DNA of 64,000 bases, taken from Anaerobaca lacustris. GTDB lineage: Bacteria > Planctomycetota > Phycisphaerae > Sedimentisphaerales > Anaerobacaceae. A program made the translations under genes and the position numbers. Of this stretch, positions 34,510 through 43,809 are shown piece after piece. Within the stretch, counting starts at the first letter, position 1. The number at the start of each line of letters is the position of its first letter. The stretch lies in the NCBI RefSeq assembly GCF_030012215.1, contig NZ_JASCXX010000001.1:124001-188000 (forward strand), read 5' to 3'. The notes under the pieces are model-generated. The model was not told the DNA's origin and searched no databases. It saw only the letters and a program-made list of their open reading frames with translations.

Positions 34510-34620
34510 TCAGGGGACGCCTGGACCGCCCGTGCAGCCCGCGGCCAGCATCAGCAGGATGATCGCCGTCCCCGTGAGGAGAATGGCCAACATAATCAAC
34601 AACTCCGTGCGACTGATCAT
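34510..34620 (-). CDS. Membrane microprotein
   Basis: A 36-residue frame: ATG at 34620, preceded by an A-G-rich run (AGGGGGGG) about eight bases upstream, and a stop at 34510. It consists almost entirely of one hydrophobic helix (LLIMLAILLTGTAIILLMLAAG) with a short Gly/Pro tail containing one Cys. It lies upstream of the two small paralogues on the same strand. The start, ribosome site and clean helix make it plausible, but 36 residues can arise by chance. Confidence 0.5.
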   Translation of the reverse strand: MISRTELLIMLAILLTGTAIILLMLAAGCTGGPGVP

Positions 34621-34860
34621 CGTTCAGCCCCCCCCTAAAATATACCGAACCGATCGGCCAGACCCAAGCCGGCGCATACCCCGACACCGTGTGTAACACG
34701 GCGCATCGAGAACTCTCGACGTGCTCAGGAAAGAGGGGATCTCAGTCGCTATGCCTGAGAAGCAGATCGCGCCCTGTATTTGGGGTCAACGTCGCGGCTG
34801 GGGTTTGGCTGGGTGCGACGACGGCATATGGAAGGCGGGCGGGCGGCGAACGAAGGCCCG

Positions 34861-37344
34861 TCAATCGTCGTCATCGACGGTGCTGGAGATATAACCCTGC
34901 TGGCCCTCGCTGGCGTAGGCGCGGGCATGCTCTTCTCCCTCTTCCTCGTCGGCCAGATCGGCGTAGCCGGCATCGGCGTCGTCGTCCATCTGGTTGCGAA
35001 TCGCCTCGTATTCCTCCAGCGTCATCAGCACCTCGCGGGCCTGGCTGCCCTTGTATTCGCCGAGAATGCCGGCGACCGCCATCATCTCGATCATGCGTGA
35101 CGCGCGGGCGTAGCCGACGCTGAGTTTTCGCTGGAGCAGCGACACGCTGCCTCGCTTGCTTTGCAGGACCACGCGCACGCCTTCGTCGAACAATTCGTCG
35201 CGCGGCATCTCGCCGGCATCGACGCGCTTGAGCTGCGTCAGCTCCGGATGGAACTGCGGCTGCGCGACCTCCTTGAGGTGCTTGATGATCCCACGAATCT
35301 CCATCTCGTCGAGGAACGTGCCCTGGGCGCGGATCAGATCGCTGGTCCCGGGCTTGAGGAACAGCATGTCGCCCTCGCCGAGCAGCGTCTCGGCGCCGTT
35401 CTGGTCGAGGATGATCCGGCTGTCCATGCGGGCGGCGACGCGGAAGCCGATCCGGCACGGCATGTTCGACTTGATCAGGCCGGTGACGACGGTCGCCTGC
35501 GGCCTTTGCGTCGCCAGCACGATGTGGATGCCGACGGCCCGGCTCTTCTGGGCCAGGCGGACGATGTAGCCTTCGATCTCCTTCGACGCCGTCATCATCA
35601 GGTCGGCCAACTCGTCGATCACGATCATGATGTACGGCAGTTTCTTGGGGATTTGGGCCTCCTCGTCGGCGGTGCTCGGCCCAAAACGTGCGATGATTTC
35701 TTCGGTCCCCAGCTTGTTGAACTCGGCGATGTTCTTGACGCGGGCTTCGGCCAGCAGGGCGTATCGCTCGTCCATCTTCACGGTCGCCCACTCGAGAATC
35801 TGGACCGCCATCTGCGTCTCCGTCACGATCGGGCACATCAGATGCGGGACCATGCTGTAGGCCGTCATCTCGACCATCTTCGGGTCGATCAGGATCATCT
35901 TGACCTCGTCCGGGCGCTTCGTCAGCAGGATACTGACGATGATGCTGTTGATGCAGACGCTCTTGCCCGAGCCGGTCGTGCCGGCGATCAGCAGATGCGG
36001 CATCCGGGTCAGGTCCGAGACCAGCGCTTCGCCTGAGGAATCCTTGCCGAGGAACAGCGGCACTTCCATCTTCTTGGCGCGGGTTCCGCCGAGGTCCATC
36101 AGACTCTTGATGCGGACTTTTTCCTTCTCGCTGTTGGGCACCTCGATACCGATGGTGTGCTTGCCGGGCAGGGGGGCCACGACGCGGACGGCCCCGGCGC
36201 TGAGCGCCCGGGCGATGTCGTTGGACAGGTTCGTGATCCGGCTGACCTTGATGCCCGCGGCCAGTTCCAGCTCGAACATCGTCACCACCGGTCCGGTCTC
36301 CGCTGCGACCACGCGCGCGTTGATATTGAATTCGCTCAGCAGTTTCTCCAGCGCGCTGGCCTTGGCCTTGACCACCTTCTCCTGAATCGCGGCGTAGCCG
36401 TACTCGGGCTCGGCCAGAAGCTCCATCGGGGGCAGCGTGTAGTCGTCGTAGGAAGGCTGCACGAACGCCGACGGCTGGCGCTTCTCTGCGCGACGCCGTA
36501 CCTCCATCGGCAGCGGACGTTTCACCGGCGCCGCGGCAGGGGCCTCCTGCGATGCCTCGACCTCCTCCTCTTCTTCGCACTCACCTTCGTCCTCGTCAGC
36601 CTCCTCGTCTATGTATTCCTCCAACCGCTCGTCATGGGTCTGGCTCGTTCCGCCGCCGGCCAGCGCCAGCGACTTCTGCCGGGCGCTGAGCCGTTGCCAG
36701 ATCTCGGTGAGGGCCTCGGAATGTTCCTTCGCCACCGACCAGGCCGGCACGACAACGCCGATGACGCGTCGCACCGCGATCCCACAGGCGGCCAGGACGC
36801 CGATGATGAGGCTGTCGGCCAGAAGGGCCAGGCCGACCGCCCAGGTCGCCGAGAGGAGGATGAACGTGCCCAGGACGGCGAAGTGGCTCCGCAGAAACGC
36901 AGCGGACGCGACGCCGAGCACGCCGCCCGAGCCAAGAGGGAACGTGTATGCCTTGTGCGGCCAGAAGAAGTAGAACGTCGTCGAGACGGCCAAGGTCAGC
37001 AGGGTCATCCCCACGAAGCGGAAGACCACCTGGTCCACCGTTCGGTTCGCCAGCCGAGCCAGCAGGTAGCACAGCAGCGACCCGAGCAGCACGAAGACGC
37101 CGGGGCCGATGTAGTACAGCAGGTAGAACGCCGCAAAGGCGCCCATCGACCCGCACCAGTTCGCGGCCGGGTCGTTCGACGGATGGGTGTAAGGGCTGGG
37201 GCGGTCCCCGATGTCGAAGCTGAAGCAACTGCACAACAGCACCAGACAGACGACGATCCCGATGCACAGAACCGCCAGTCGAACACCCGCACCGATGGCT
37301 TTGTGTCTGCTCTTCTTCGATCGCGACTTTCTGCTTGCGGCCAC
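34861..37344 (-). CDS. ftsK: DNA translocase FtsK/SpoIIIE
   Basis: An 827-residue translocase with a GTG start and AAGGGGGTG seven bases upstream. Four to five N-terminal helices (about 18-210) anchor it at the septum. An acidic linker (EEADEDEGECEEEEE) follows. The FtsK core has Walker A GTTGSGKSV near residue 454-462, DPKMVEMTAYS, Walker B YIMIVIDELADLMM and the ATQRPQATVVTG block. The C-terminal winged-helix gamma domain (GSVSLLQRKLSVGYARASRMIEMM split at the turn) reads KOPS-like sites. It pumps chromosome ends apart at division. The protein ends in an unusual acidic tail (STVDDDD). Confidence 0.96.
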   Translation of the reverse strand: MAASRKSRSKKSRHKAIGAGVRLAVLCIGIVVCLVLLCSCFSFDIGDRPSPYTHPSNDPAANWCGSMGAFAAFYLLYYIGPGVFVLLGSLLCYLLARLANRTVDQVVFRFVGMTLLTLAVSTTFYFFWPHKAYTFPLGSGGVLGVASAAFLRSHFAVLGTFILLSATWAVGLALLADSLIIGVLAACGIAVRRVIGVVVPAWSVAKEHSEALTEIWQRLSARQKSLALAGGGTSQTHDERLEEYIDEEADEDEGECEEEEEVEASQEAPAAAPVKRPLPMEVRRRAEKRQPSAFVQPSYDDYTLPPMELLAEPEYGYAAIQEKVVKAKASALEKLLSEFNINARVVAAETGPVVTMFELELAAGIKVSRITNLSNDIARALSAGAVRVVAPLPGKHTIGIEVPNSEKEKVRIKSLMDLGGTRAKKMEVPLFLGKDSSGEALVSDLTRMPHLLIAGTTGSGKSVCINSIIVSILLTKRPDEVKMILIDPKMVEMTAYSMVPHLMCPIVTETQMAVQILEWATVKMDERYALLAEARVKNIAEFNKLGTEEIIARFGPSTADEEAQIPKKLPYIMIVIDELADLMMTASKEIEGYIVRLAQKSRAVGIHIVLATQRPQATVVTGLIKSNMPCRIGFRVAARMDSRIILDQNGAETLLGEGDMLFLKPGTSDLIRAQGTFLDEMEIRGIIKHLKEVAQPQFHPELTQLKRVDAGEMPRDELFDEGVRVVLQSKRGSVSLLQRKLSVGYARASRMIEMMAVAGILGEYKGSQAREVLMTLEEYEAIRNQMDDDADAGYADLADEEEGEEHARAYASEGQQGYISSTVDDDD

Positions 37345-37493
37345 TGTACAGCACCCCCTTCAACGGGTCCTATAAAAGCACTCGCCACGGAGGTGTACAC
37401 CCTCCGGGCGATGTCCATCCTATGCTTATATCGGCGTTGGGCGACTCTTTTCTGCACTATTGCTCGATCGTCAGGAACGGATGCAAAAGCAAT

Positions 37494-37520
37494 GGGCCCC
37501 CCTCGGAACGAGGAGGGCCC
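37494..37520 (-). terminator. Rho-independent terminator after the PpiC lipoprotein gene
   Basis: GGGCCCCCCTCG and CGAGGAGGGCCC pair over 12 positions with a single mismatch around a GAA loop. Read on the minus strand it follows the lipoprotein stop by ~40 bases and is followed by a modest T-rich run (ATTGCTTTTGC). It separates that gene from ftsK. Confidence 0.7.
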
Positions 37521-37558
37521 CTGTCTGGGATCTTGTGCAGTCGAGTCGGGCGGACGGA

Positions 37559-38737
37559 TCAGTTCATGGCCGGGGCCCCGGGTGCCGGCCTGGCGTTGAC
37601 CGGCTCGAAGCCCTCCGCGTAGACGATCGTCGCTTTGTCCCGGAGTTCCTGGAGATACTCGCGGACAACCTCCTGCTTCTTCTGTGCGACCAACCGCTCT
37701 ATGATGCCCTGCTTGGCCTCTTCGAGCGGAACCTTCTGGGCGTCCTGATGGTCCGTGACCTTGATAATGTGATAGCCGAAGCGAGTCTCGACCACATCGC
37801 TGACCTCGCCCGGCTCCAGCGCAAAGGCAGCCTCCTCAAACGGCGGGACCATCTGACCGCGACCGAACAGGCCCAGGTCGCCGCCACCGGCCGCGGAGGG
37901 ACAGCTTGAATTCGCCTTGGCCAGCTCGGCGAAATCGCCACCATCGCGGACCTGCTTGAGCAATTCCTCCGCCTTGGTTCTGGCCGCAACCTTTGCGTCG
38001 TTTGGATCGGGATGGTTTGGATCGGGGGCGATCAGGATATGGCTGGCCTGGATCTGCTCGGCCGTCTCGAATTCCTTTGGGTGCCCGTCGTAGTAGACCT
38101 GGGCGTCGGCATCGCTCACGTCGATCTTACCGGCCCACTGGGTTTCCATGAGTTCCTGTCTGGCCAGATTCAGCCGGTACTGCCGTTTGAACTCCTCGAA
38201 GCTCTCGCCCTGGGATTCCACCATCTGCCGAAGGCTATCGACGGTGATCGGCGGTTTCTGCTGGGCGCCGCGCTCTACGATGGCGGCGATGGCCTGCGCC
38301 TCGGTCACCTCGATATTGGCCGCCTTGACCTGCTGATCGATGAGCGTTTCGCCGACCAGCGAATCGAGGATACGCTGTTTCATCTGCTTCTTGAACTGCT
38401 CGAGGTAGGCGGGAGGCAGGTTGCCCAGTTGGGCTCCGGCCATCTTCATCTGCCGATTGAGGTTCTGGTCCAGTTGGCCGTGGGTGATCCGCTCGCCGTT
38501 GACGGTGGCGACGACGGCGTTCGCATCCGGTTCCGGCTCGGCCTGGACTGCCGCGTCGGCCGCACCCGGCGCGGGCGGCGTTTGCACCTGGTCGGACGTG
38601 CTGACGGCGGGTCTGTTGGGGTCGGGCGCCGTCGGTTCCTTCTTGCCACAACCGAGCGTACCGAGAACGAGGACCGTGGCCAGGCACGCCATCACGGCGG
38701 CGAGGCACTGGCTCTTGCGGTTTGTCGCTCTTTTCAT
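37559..38737 (-). CDS. SurA/PrsA-like PpiC peptidyl-prolyl isomerase lipoprotein
   Basis: A 392-residue protein starting at ATG 38737 with AGGAG upstream; a longer frame runs to 39091 through the tRNA and is rejected. A lipobox (VLGTLGC, Cys30) makes it a lipoprotein. Residues ~65-200 resemble the SurA N-terminal chaperone helices (VNGERITHGQLDQNLNRQM opening), and ~225-330 are a parvulin domain: ASHILIA, GGDFAELAKANSSCPSAAGG, DLGLFGRGQMVPPFEEAAF and GYHIIKV. It should fold or escort exported proteins. A Pro/Asp-rich spacer follows the lipid anchor. Confidence 0.92.
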   Translation of the reverse strand: MKRATNRKSQCLAAVMACLATVLVLGTLGCGKKEPTAPDPNRPAVSTSDQVQTPPAPGAADAAVQAEPEPDANAVVATVNGERITHGQLDQNLNRQMKMAGAQLGNLPPAYLEQFKKQMKQRILDSLVGETLIDQQVKAANIEVTEAQAIAAIVERGAQQKPPITVDSLRQMVESQGESFEEFKRQYRLNLARQELMETQWAGKIDVSDADAQVYYDGHPKEFETAEQIQASHILIAPDPNHPDPNDAKVAARTKAEELLKQVRDGGDFAELAKANSSCPSAAGGGDLGLFGRGQMVPPFEEAAFALEPGEVSDVVETRFGYHIIKVTDHQDAQKVPLEEAKQGIIERLVAQKKQEVVREYLQELRDKATIVYAEGFEPVNARPAPGAPAMN

Positions 38738-39027
38738 AAATATCTCCTGATTAAGATCGTTGTCCGTTCCGATTGATGATTGCGACAGGCTCCATCCCCG
38801 CAAAGGAAGGCCATGCGCCGCATTATTCCACACGCCACGAGGGAAGTCAAGAAATTCGTCCCAATGGCCCATTGGCGTTGGGGTTCGGGCCTCCAGGGAA
38901 GTACGAACGCGAGTGGGCAAGCGTTCGGCGATACACGGGGCGCCTCGGCTGTGATTTGGGGTTGCCGGCGCCTCCGGCGGCCGATATACTACGCCGCTCG
39001 ACCGGCCCATCCCGGCCGAAACGCGAC

Positions 39028-39099
39028 GCCAACGTAGCTCAACGGTAGAGCTCTGGTTTTGTAAACCAGGGGTTGTGGGTTCGAATCCCACCGTTGGCT
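39028..39099 (+). tRNA. tRNA-Thr (anticodon TGT)
   Basis: A 72-nt cloverleaf: acceptor GCCAACG pairs with CGTTGGC, the D-arm is AGCTC...GAGCT, the anticodon stem CTGGT/ACCAG encloses loop TTTGTAA (TGT anticodon), and the T-arm GTGGG/CCCAC surrounds TTCGAAT. The terminal CCA is not encoded (TTTGC follows). Upstream, TATACT near 38985 could be its promoter -10. Confidence 0.96.
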
Positions 39100-39208
39100 T
39101 TGCGGGTCAGCGGTACAATTCGGTGGAGCGGCATGCGGCTGTATGGTGCGTCTTATCGGCCGCTCGAACACTCGCGCTTGGCCCGTTCTTCGCTCACCAC
39201 CGGTTCGC

Positions 39209-42202
39209 TCACGCTCCGCCGTTGCAGTCGATCTCGATGACGGTTCCGGTCATGGCATCGAACACAACTCTTACGACGGCGCAGCACCCGTCAAATATGA
39301 TCGTGAACCCGCTGTCCGAAGCTTCCCGCGAGAAGTCGCCCATAAGGTGCATCTGACAGATGATGCGCCGGGTCCCGTCCTTGATGAAGCCGGAATACTC
39401 GCGGTTGTATCGGCGTAGATGCGCCAGCACATACTCACGGTGGAAGTACGTCCTCGCCCGTATGTTGCGATTGGCCTGAAGAAAAGACCGCAGGGCGGCA
39501 TCGAGACCGTTGAGGTCGGCCGGGGTGGGGACCCACACGTCTTCAAAGTCGATCCCCTCGAACCACAGGAATTGTCGCAAGCCTTGTGCCTCGGTAATGA
39601 TGACGGAATACGGGCCCTTGCCGGCCAGAGCCGGGTCGTTCGGATCGCCGCCCAGGGCGGCCACGGTGTCTGCGAAGCCTCCCTCACGGGCATGGTCCAG
39701 AGGCGTCCTGCTCGGCTCGGCGTCCCAGGGTGGTTCAGCGAGAGGCCGAGTTCTGGCGTCCCGGTCCGCGCCGTGGCCCACCAACAGTCCCACGAGGGTT
39801 GTGTGACCGTAGAAGGCGGCCTGGTGCAGAGGCATGGACGCATCGCGGTCCTTCGCGTTCACGTCGGCGCCCCGGGCCAGAAGCAGTTCGGCGATTTCCT
39901 CATTCCCCATCGCCGCAGCGCCGTGGAGCGGCGTCCAGCCCGGACTGTGAAGAAGCCAATGCTGTCCTCGGCCTGGCGTGCTTGTCTTGTCAATCGCTGC
40001 ACCGTGGTCCAGCAGGCACTGCGCCACGTCTCGGCAATCGTATATGGCGGCTTCGGCCAGTGGAGTGCAATCACCATCGTCTGTCGCATCGACAAACGCG
40101 CCATGTCTCAGAAGAAGCTCCGCGATCTGTTGGCATCCTGCCTGGGCGGCGTCGTGGAGCGGGGTGCGTCCGTACCATCCCCCTGCGTTGGGATCGGCGC
40201 CCTTGGCCAGAAGAAATGCGGCGACGTCCGCATGGCCGCGTCGGGCCGCCTGATGCAGCAGAGTCTTGTCTGCGGGGGTGCGACGGACGTTCACATCGGC
40301 GCCGCCGGCGATGAGGGATTGGACGGCATCGAGGGCGCCGGCCTGCACCGCCTGCCAGATGGAGGCTGTCGCGCCGTGGGCGATGAGAAGCCGCATGACG
40401 TCCTCATGGTCGTTGTCGGCTGCCGCCTGGAGCGGTGTCCAGCCGCTGTGAGCATAGTATCTTGGCTCAGGCACGTCGATCTCATGGTAGCCCAGTGTCG
40501 TTTGGGCATCGACGTTCGCACCTCGGTCGATCAGAAGGTGGACCAGATCAAGATGCCCGCGCCAGGAGGCCATGTGCAGACCGATACGCCCCATCCGATC
40601 AGCAGCGTTGACGTCTGCGCCGCCATCGGCAAGCATTCTTACCATGTCCTCGGCCCCGCGGGTCGCCGCCAGAAACAGAGGCGTTCGGCCGTATTGGTCT
40701 CGGGCGTCCACCTCGGCGCCGCCGGCGACCAGAAGTGCAGCGATGGGGCGATGCCCCTGCTCGGTGGCGAGATGCAATGGCGTGCGTCCGAGTTCGTCCG
40801 CTGCATCGAGATCGACGTCGGCCTCAACGAATTTCTCGATCGTCTCGATATCTCCGAGGTACGCGGCCAGGTGGATGGTTACTGCGGCGCCGCGGTTCAC
40901 CAGCATCGCAACGAGATTCCTGTGGTTGACATCTGCGGCCAGGGCGGTTGGCGTTCGTCCCGCACCGTCAGGGATATTTACGTTGGCCCCGGCGTCGAGG
41001 AGGTTCTGCGCGATTGGCGTAAAACCTCGCTCTGCGGCATAGTGTAGCGCCGTGCCCATTAGGTTCCCGCCCAGCGCATCCACCTCGGCGCCGCCGGCGA
41101 TGAGGCGCTCGACCAAGGTTTTATTGCCCATTGTGGTCGCCAGAATCAGGACGGTTTCATGGTCGCCGGTCCTCGCATTGATGTCGGCGCCGTTGGCGAT
41201 CAGCAGTTCCAGTATGGCGGGATCGCTGTGACGGATCGCGCGGATCAGCGGCGTGTGCCCGTCCCTGTTGGCCGCATTGACGTCGGCGTCATGAGCGATC
41301 AGGAATTCGGCAAGGGTCAGCCTGCCACGTGTTGCGGCCATCAACAGCGGCGTGTCTCCCTGAAGGTTCTGCACGTTCACATCGGCGCCGGCGGTCACGA
41401 GGGATTCGATCACGTCATTGTGCTCATCGGATTCTGCGCGTGCCATACCCTCTACGGCGGCCAGCAGTGGCGTCACAAAGCGATTGCTTTGGGCATTGAC
41501 GTCGAGTTCGGCCGCCATGAGCCGTTCAACCAGGTCGCGATCTCCGAGTCGGGCGGCGTCGTGGAGAGGCGTCTCGCCGTCCAGGGCGCGGACTCGGACG
41601 TTGGCTCCTCGGTCGATGAGCATCTCCGCAATCTCTTTCTCTCTGCGATGCAGTGCTAAGTGCATTGGGGTATAGCCGTCCGGTCGCTCTGCCTCGAGAT
41701 CGGCGCCGTGTGCCGCCAACATCGCTGCGACTTCGAAGTGGCCCTGCCGGGCCGCCCTGTGCAAAGCGGTCTCTCCATCACGGTCTCTTGTATTGACGTC
41801 GGCGCCCCGGTCGACAAGGAGCCTCGCGGTGTTCATCCGGCCGAGGGAGGCGGCGCGGTGCAGCGCGGTCCCATGGCTGCCGACGACATCAATGTCGGCA
41901 CCATGGTCTATGAGGAAGGCCACGATTTCTGCATGTTGTCCGGAGGCGGCCACCTGTAGCGGTGTTTCGCCGTGATAGGGGTCCTTTGCATCGATGTCGG
42001 CGCCGCTGGTGATGAGGGTACGCACTCGTTCGAAGTCCCCCTCGCGGGCGGCTGCGTGCAAGGGGGATGGGGGCGTCCTCTGTCCGGTTCGAACCGGCTT
42101 CTGGTGGGGGCGCGTTTCCATCATCATCATCAGGCCGATGGACATGCCGATGCCCAGGCACGACGCGACCAGAGCCAACCCCAGGATTCGTCTCCGCACC
42201 AT
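39209..42202 (-). CDS. Giant ankyrin-repeat protein with unknown C-terminal domain
   Basis: A 997-residue protein with an AGGAGG ribosome site before ATG 42202. The N-terminus has one hydrophobic helix (ILGLALVASCLGIGMSIGLMM), either a signal or a membrane anchor. Around 22-24 ankyrin repeats fill residues ~45-830, with the usual DGETPLHxAAxxGHxEVAxLLIxxGADV consensus. The last ~150 residues (from ITEAQGLRQFLWFEG to IEIDCNGGA) are not ankyrin and include two Cys pairs. Repeats are diverged at the DNA level, so this is an old array rather than a recent expansion. Extracellular or periplasmic protein binding is expected. It sits beside the tRNA. Confidence 0.85.
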   Translation of the reverse strand: MVRRRILGLALVASCLGIGMSIGLMMMMETRPHQKPVRTGQRTPPSPLHAAAREGDFERVRTLITSGADIDAKDPYHGETPLQVAASGQHAEIVAFLIDHGADIDVVGSHGTALHRAASLGRMNTARLLVDRGADVNTRDRDGETALHRAARQGHFEVAAMLAAHGADLEAERPDGYTPMHLALHRREKEIAEMLIDRGANVRVRALDGETPLHDAARLGDRDLVERLMAAELDVNAQSNRFVTPLLAAVEGMARAESDEHNDVIESLVTAGADVNVQNLQGDTPLLMAATRGRLTLAEFLIAHDADVNAANRDGHTPLIRAIRHSDPAILELLIANGADINARTGDHETVLILATTMGNKTLVERLIAGGAEVDALGGNLMGTALHYAAERGFTPIAQNLLDAGANVNIPDGAGRTPTALAADVNHRNLVAMLVNRGAAVTIHLAAYLGDIETIEKFVEADVDLDAADELGRTPLHLATEQGHRPIAALLVAGGAEVDARDQYGRTPLFLAATRGAEDMVRMLADGGADVNAADRMGRIGLHMASWRGHLDLVHLLIDRGANVDAQTTLGYHEIDVPEPRYYAHSGWTPLQAAADNDHEDVMRLLIAHGATASIWQAVQAGALDAVQSLIAGGADVNVRRTPADKTLLHQAARRGHADVAAFLLAKGADPNAGGWYGRTPLHDAAQAGCQQIAELLLRHGAFVDATDDGDCTPLAEAAIYDCRDVAQCLLDHGAAIDKTSTPGRGQHWLLHSPGWTPLHGAAAMGNEEIAELLLARGADVNAKDRDASMPLHQAAFYGHTTLVGLLVGHGADRDARTRPLAEPPWDAEPSRTPLDHAREGGFADTVAALGGDPNDPALAGKGPYSVIITEAQGLRQFLWFEGIDFEDVWVPTPADLNGLDAALRSFLQANRNIRARTYFHREYVLAHLRRYNREYSGFIKDGTRRIICQMHLMGDFSREASDSGFTIIFDGCCAVVRVVFDAMTGTVIEIDCNGGA

Positions 42203-42326
42203 CTTATTGCCTCCTATATTGGACCATCCTCGACTGCCTTGATTATAAGGCCTTCACATCCTCATGAGTAACTCCCGTCGGCCGAAAAGCCGGGTCAACC
42301 CGATCGATTTTTCGGGAAAAGACAGA

Positions 42327-42353
42327 AAGGGTGGAGCGATGGGCTCCACCCTT
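42327..42353 (-). terminator. Rho-independent terminator of the oxidoreductase operon
   Basis: A perfect 11-bp stem, AAGGGTGGAGC with GCTCCACCCTT, encloses the loop GATGG. On the minus strand it lies ~40 bases after the oxidoreductase stop and is followed by TCTGTCTTTTCCC, a U-rich tail. It closes the GH127-oxidoreductase transcript before the ankyrin gene. Confidence 0.8.
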
Positions 42354-42393
42354 GGGTGCTTACCGAGGTGTGCGAGGGGGCTGTGATGTCCGA

Positions 42394-43737
42394 TCAGCCG
42401 TCGAGGGTCCAGCCGGGGCGGTATTGGCGGCTGAGATACTCGTTGGCCTGAGCGTCGTTGGTGACGCGGCCGGCAGACGCGTCATACTCGAGCTTCTTGC
42501 CGGTGCGGTAGGCTACCAGGCCCATGAGCATGGTCTCGATCAGGCGCCCGCTGTAGTCGAAATCGCACGAGGTCTCCAGGCTGCCCTTACAGGCGTTGGT
42601 CCATTCCTTCTGGAAGTGGCCCAGGTCCGGGATCATCTGGTCTTTGTCGCGCCGATTGTAGTAGCCCATATCGGCATGATCACCGAACGGAATGATCAGA
42701 CGCGACCCGAAATCGGCGATCAGGAAGCCTTTTTCCCCCTTGAACATCACGCCGTGGCCGATCTTGTTCAGATCGACATAGTCTCTGGGCGAGCGGGGCA
42801 TCGCGCCGCCCTGGTACCAGCCGAGGCGGATGGCGGGGCGCCAGTCATTGGCGGGAATGTCGAATTGAGTCGTCAGCTCGACCGGCGTGACCTCGGGATG
42901 GTAGGGATCGCCTTTGCCCTCGGCGGTCGTCGGCAGGTCGGCGTCGAGCGCGTTCCAGGCCAAGTCCATCGTGTGGCTGCCCATGTCGCCGATCTGGCCG
43001 GTGCCGAAGTCCCAGAACATGTTCCAGCTCAGACAGTTCATGCCGGGGCCGCGCGAGAAATACTCGGGGTTGTACGGGTGCCAGGGCGACGGCCCGATCC
43101 ATAGGTCGTAATGCAGGTGGGCCGGCGGCTCGCCTTGGGCGGGCGGATAGCCGTCCCGGCGGAGTTGGCGGTTGCCCCAGGCGTAGCCGTTCTGCAACGT
43201 GCCGATTGCGCCGTCGACGATCAGCTCGCGCACGCGATTAAAATTCGGCAGGGCGTGGCGCTGTGTGCCGACCTGGGTGGCCAGTTTGTGTTTCTTTCGC
43301 AGATAATGGGCGCGGACCAGGCGGGCCTCAGCGACCGTGTTGCCCAGGGGTTTCTCCATGTAGCAGTGCAGGTCGCGATTCAGGGCCCAGTTGGCGATGA
43401 AGGCGTGCGTGTGGTCGGTGGTGCAGCAGAGCACGGCGTCCAGCCCCTTCTGATCGAGGCACTTGCGCCAATCGACGTAGGTCTGCGCCTTGGGGAACCG
43501 CTTGGCGGCGTGGGCGATGTGCGTCTCGTCCACGTCGCACAGGGCCACGACGTTCTCGCTGGAGATCGCGTCGAAGTGGGCATCGGCCCGACCCCAGGTG
43601 CCGATCAGGGCGACGTTGAGCTTGTTGCTCGGCGCGTTGGCGCCGGAGAGCACGCCGCTGGGCAGGATGGTCAGTCCGGCCCCGAGGGCGGCGCTGGCTT
43701 TGAGGAATTGGCGTCGTTGCATGGTGACGTTCTCCAT
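42394..43737 (-). CDS. Tat-exported Gfo/Idh/MocA-family oxidoreductase
   Basis: A 447-residue protein; ATG 43737 has AAGGA ten bases upstream (the later ATG 43722 lacks one). A twin-arginine-like signal ([16 protein letters not shown]) is followed by [16 protein letters not shown] (Rossmann nucleotide site with GxxGxx variation) and the family motif CYMEKPLG. The C-terminal half is Trp/Tyr/Gly-rich. It lies 72 bases after the GH127-like gene, on the same strand and before one terminator, so the two probably act on one carbohydrate. The substrate is unknown. Confidence 0.9.
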   Translation of the reverse strand: MENVTMQRRQFLKASAALGAGLTILPSGVLSGANAPSNKLNVALIGTWGRADAHFDAISSENVVALCDVDETHIAHAAKRFPKAQTYVDWRKCLDQKGLDAVLCCTTDHTHAFIANWALNRDLHCYMEKPLGNTVAEARLVRAHYLRKKHKLATQVGTQRHALPNFNRVRELIVDGAIGTLQNGYAWGNRQLRRDGYPPAQGEPPAHLHYDLWIGPSPWHPYNPEYFSRGPGMNCLSWNMFWDFGTGQIGDMGSHTMDLAWNALDADLPTTAEGKGDPYHPEVTPVELTTQFDIPANDWRPAIRLGWYQGGAMPRSPRDYVDLNKIGHGVMFKGEKGFLIADFGSRLIIPFGDHADMGYYNRRDKDQMIPDLGHFQKEWTNACKGSLETSCDFDYSGRLIETMLMGLVAYRTGKKLEYDASAGRVTNDAQANEYLSRQYRPGWTLDG

Positions 43738-43809
43738 TCTAGATGATCCTTGTTGAAGACCGACGGAGTCAGACGTCTCCGCCGACCTATCGCTGTTTTC
43801 GTGTGCGTT

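Noticed and set aside
34871-36580. 569-residue minus-strand frame within ftsK
   Set aside because: It is the out-of-frame reading of ftsK, with an arginine-rich composition typical of shadows.
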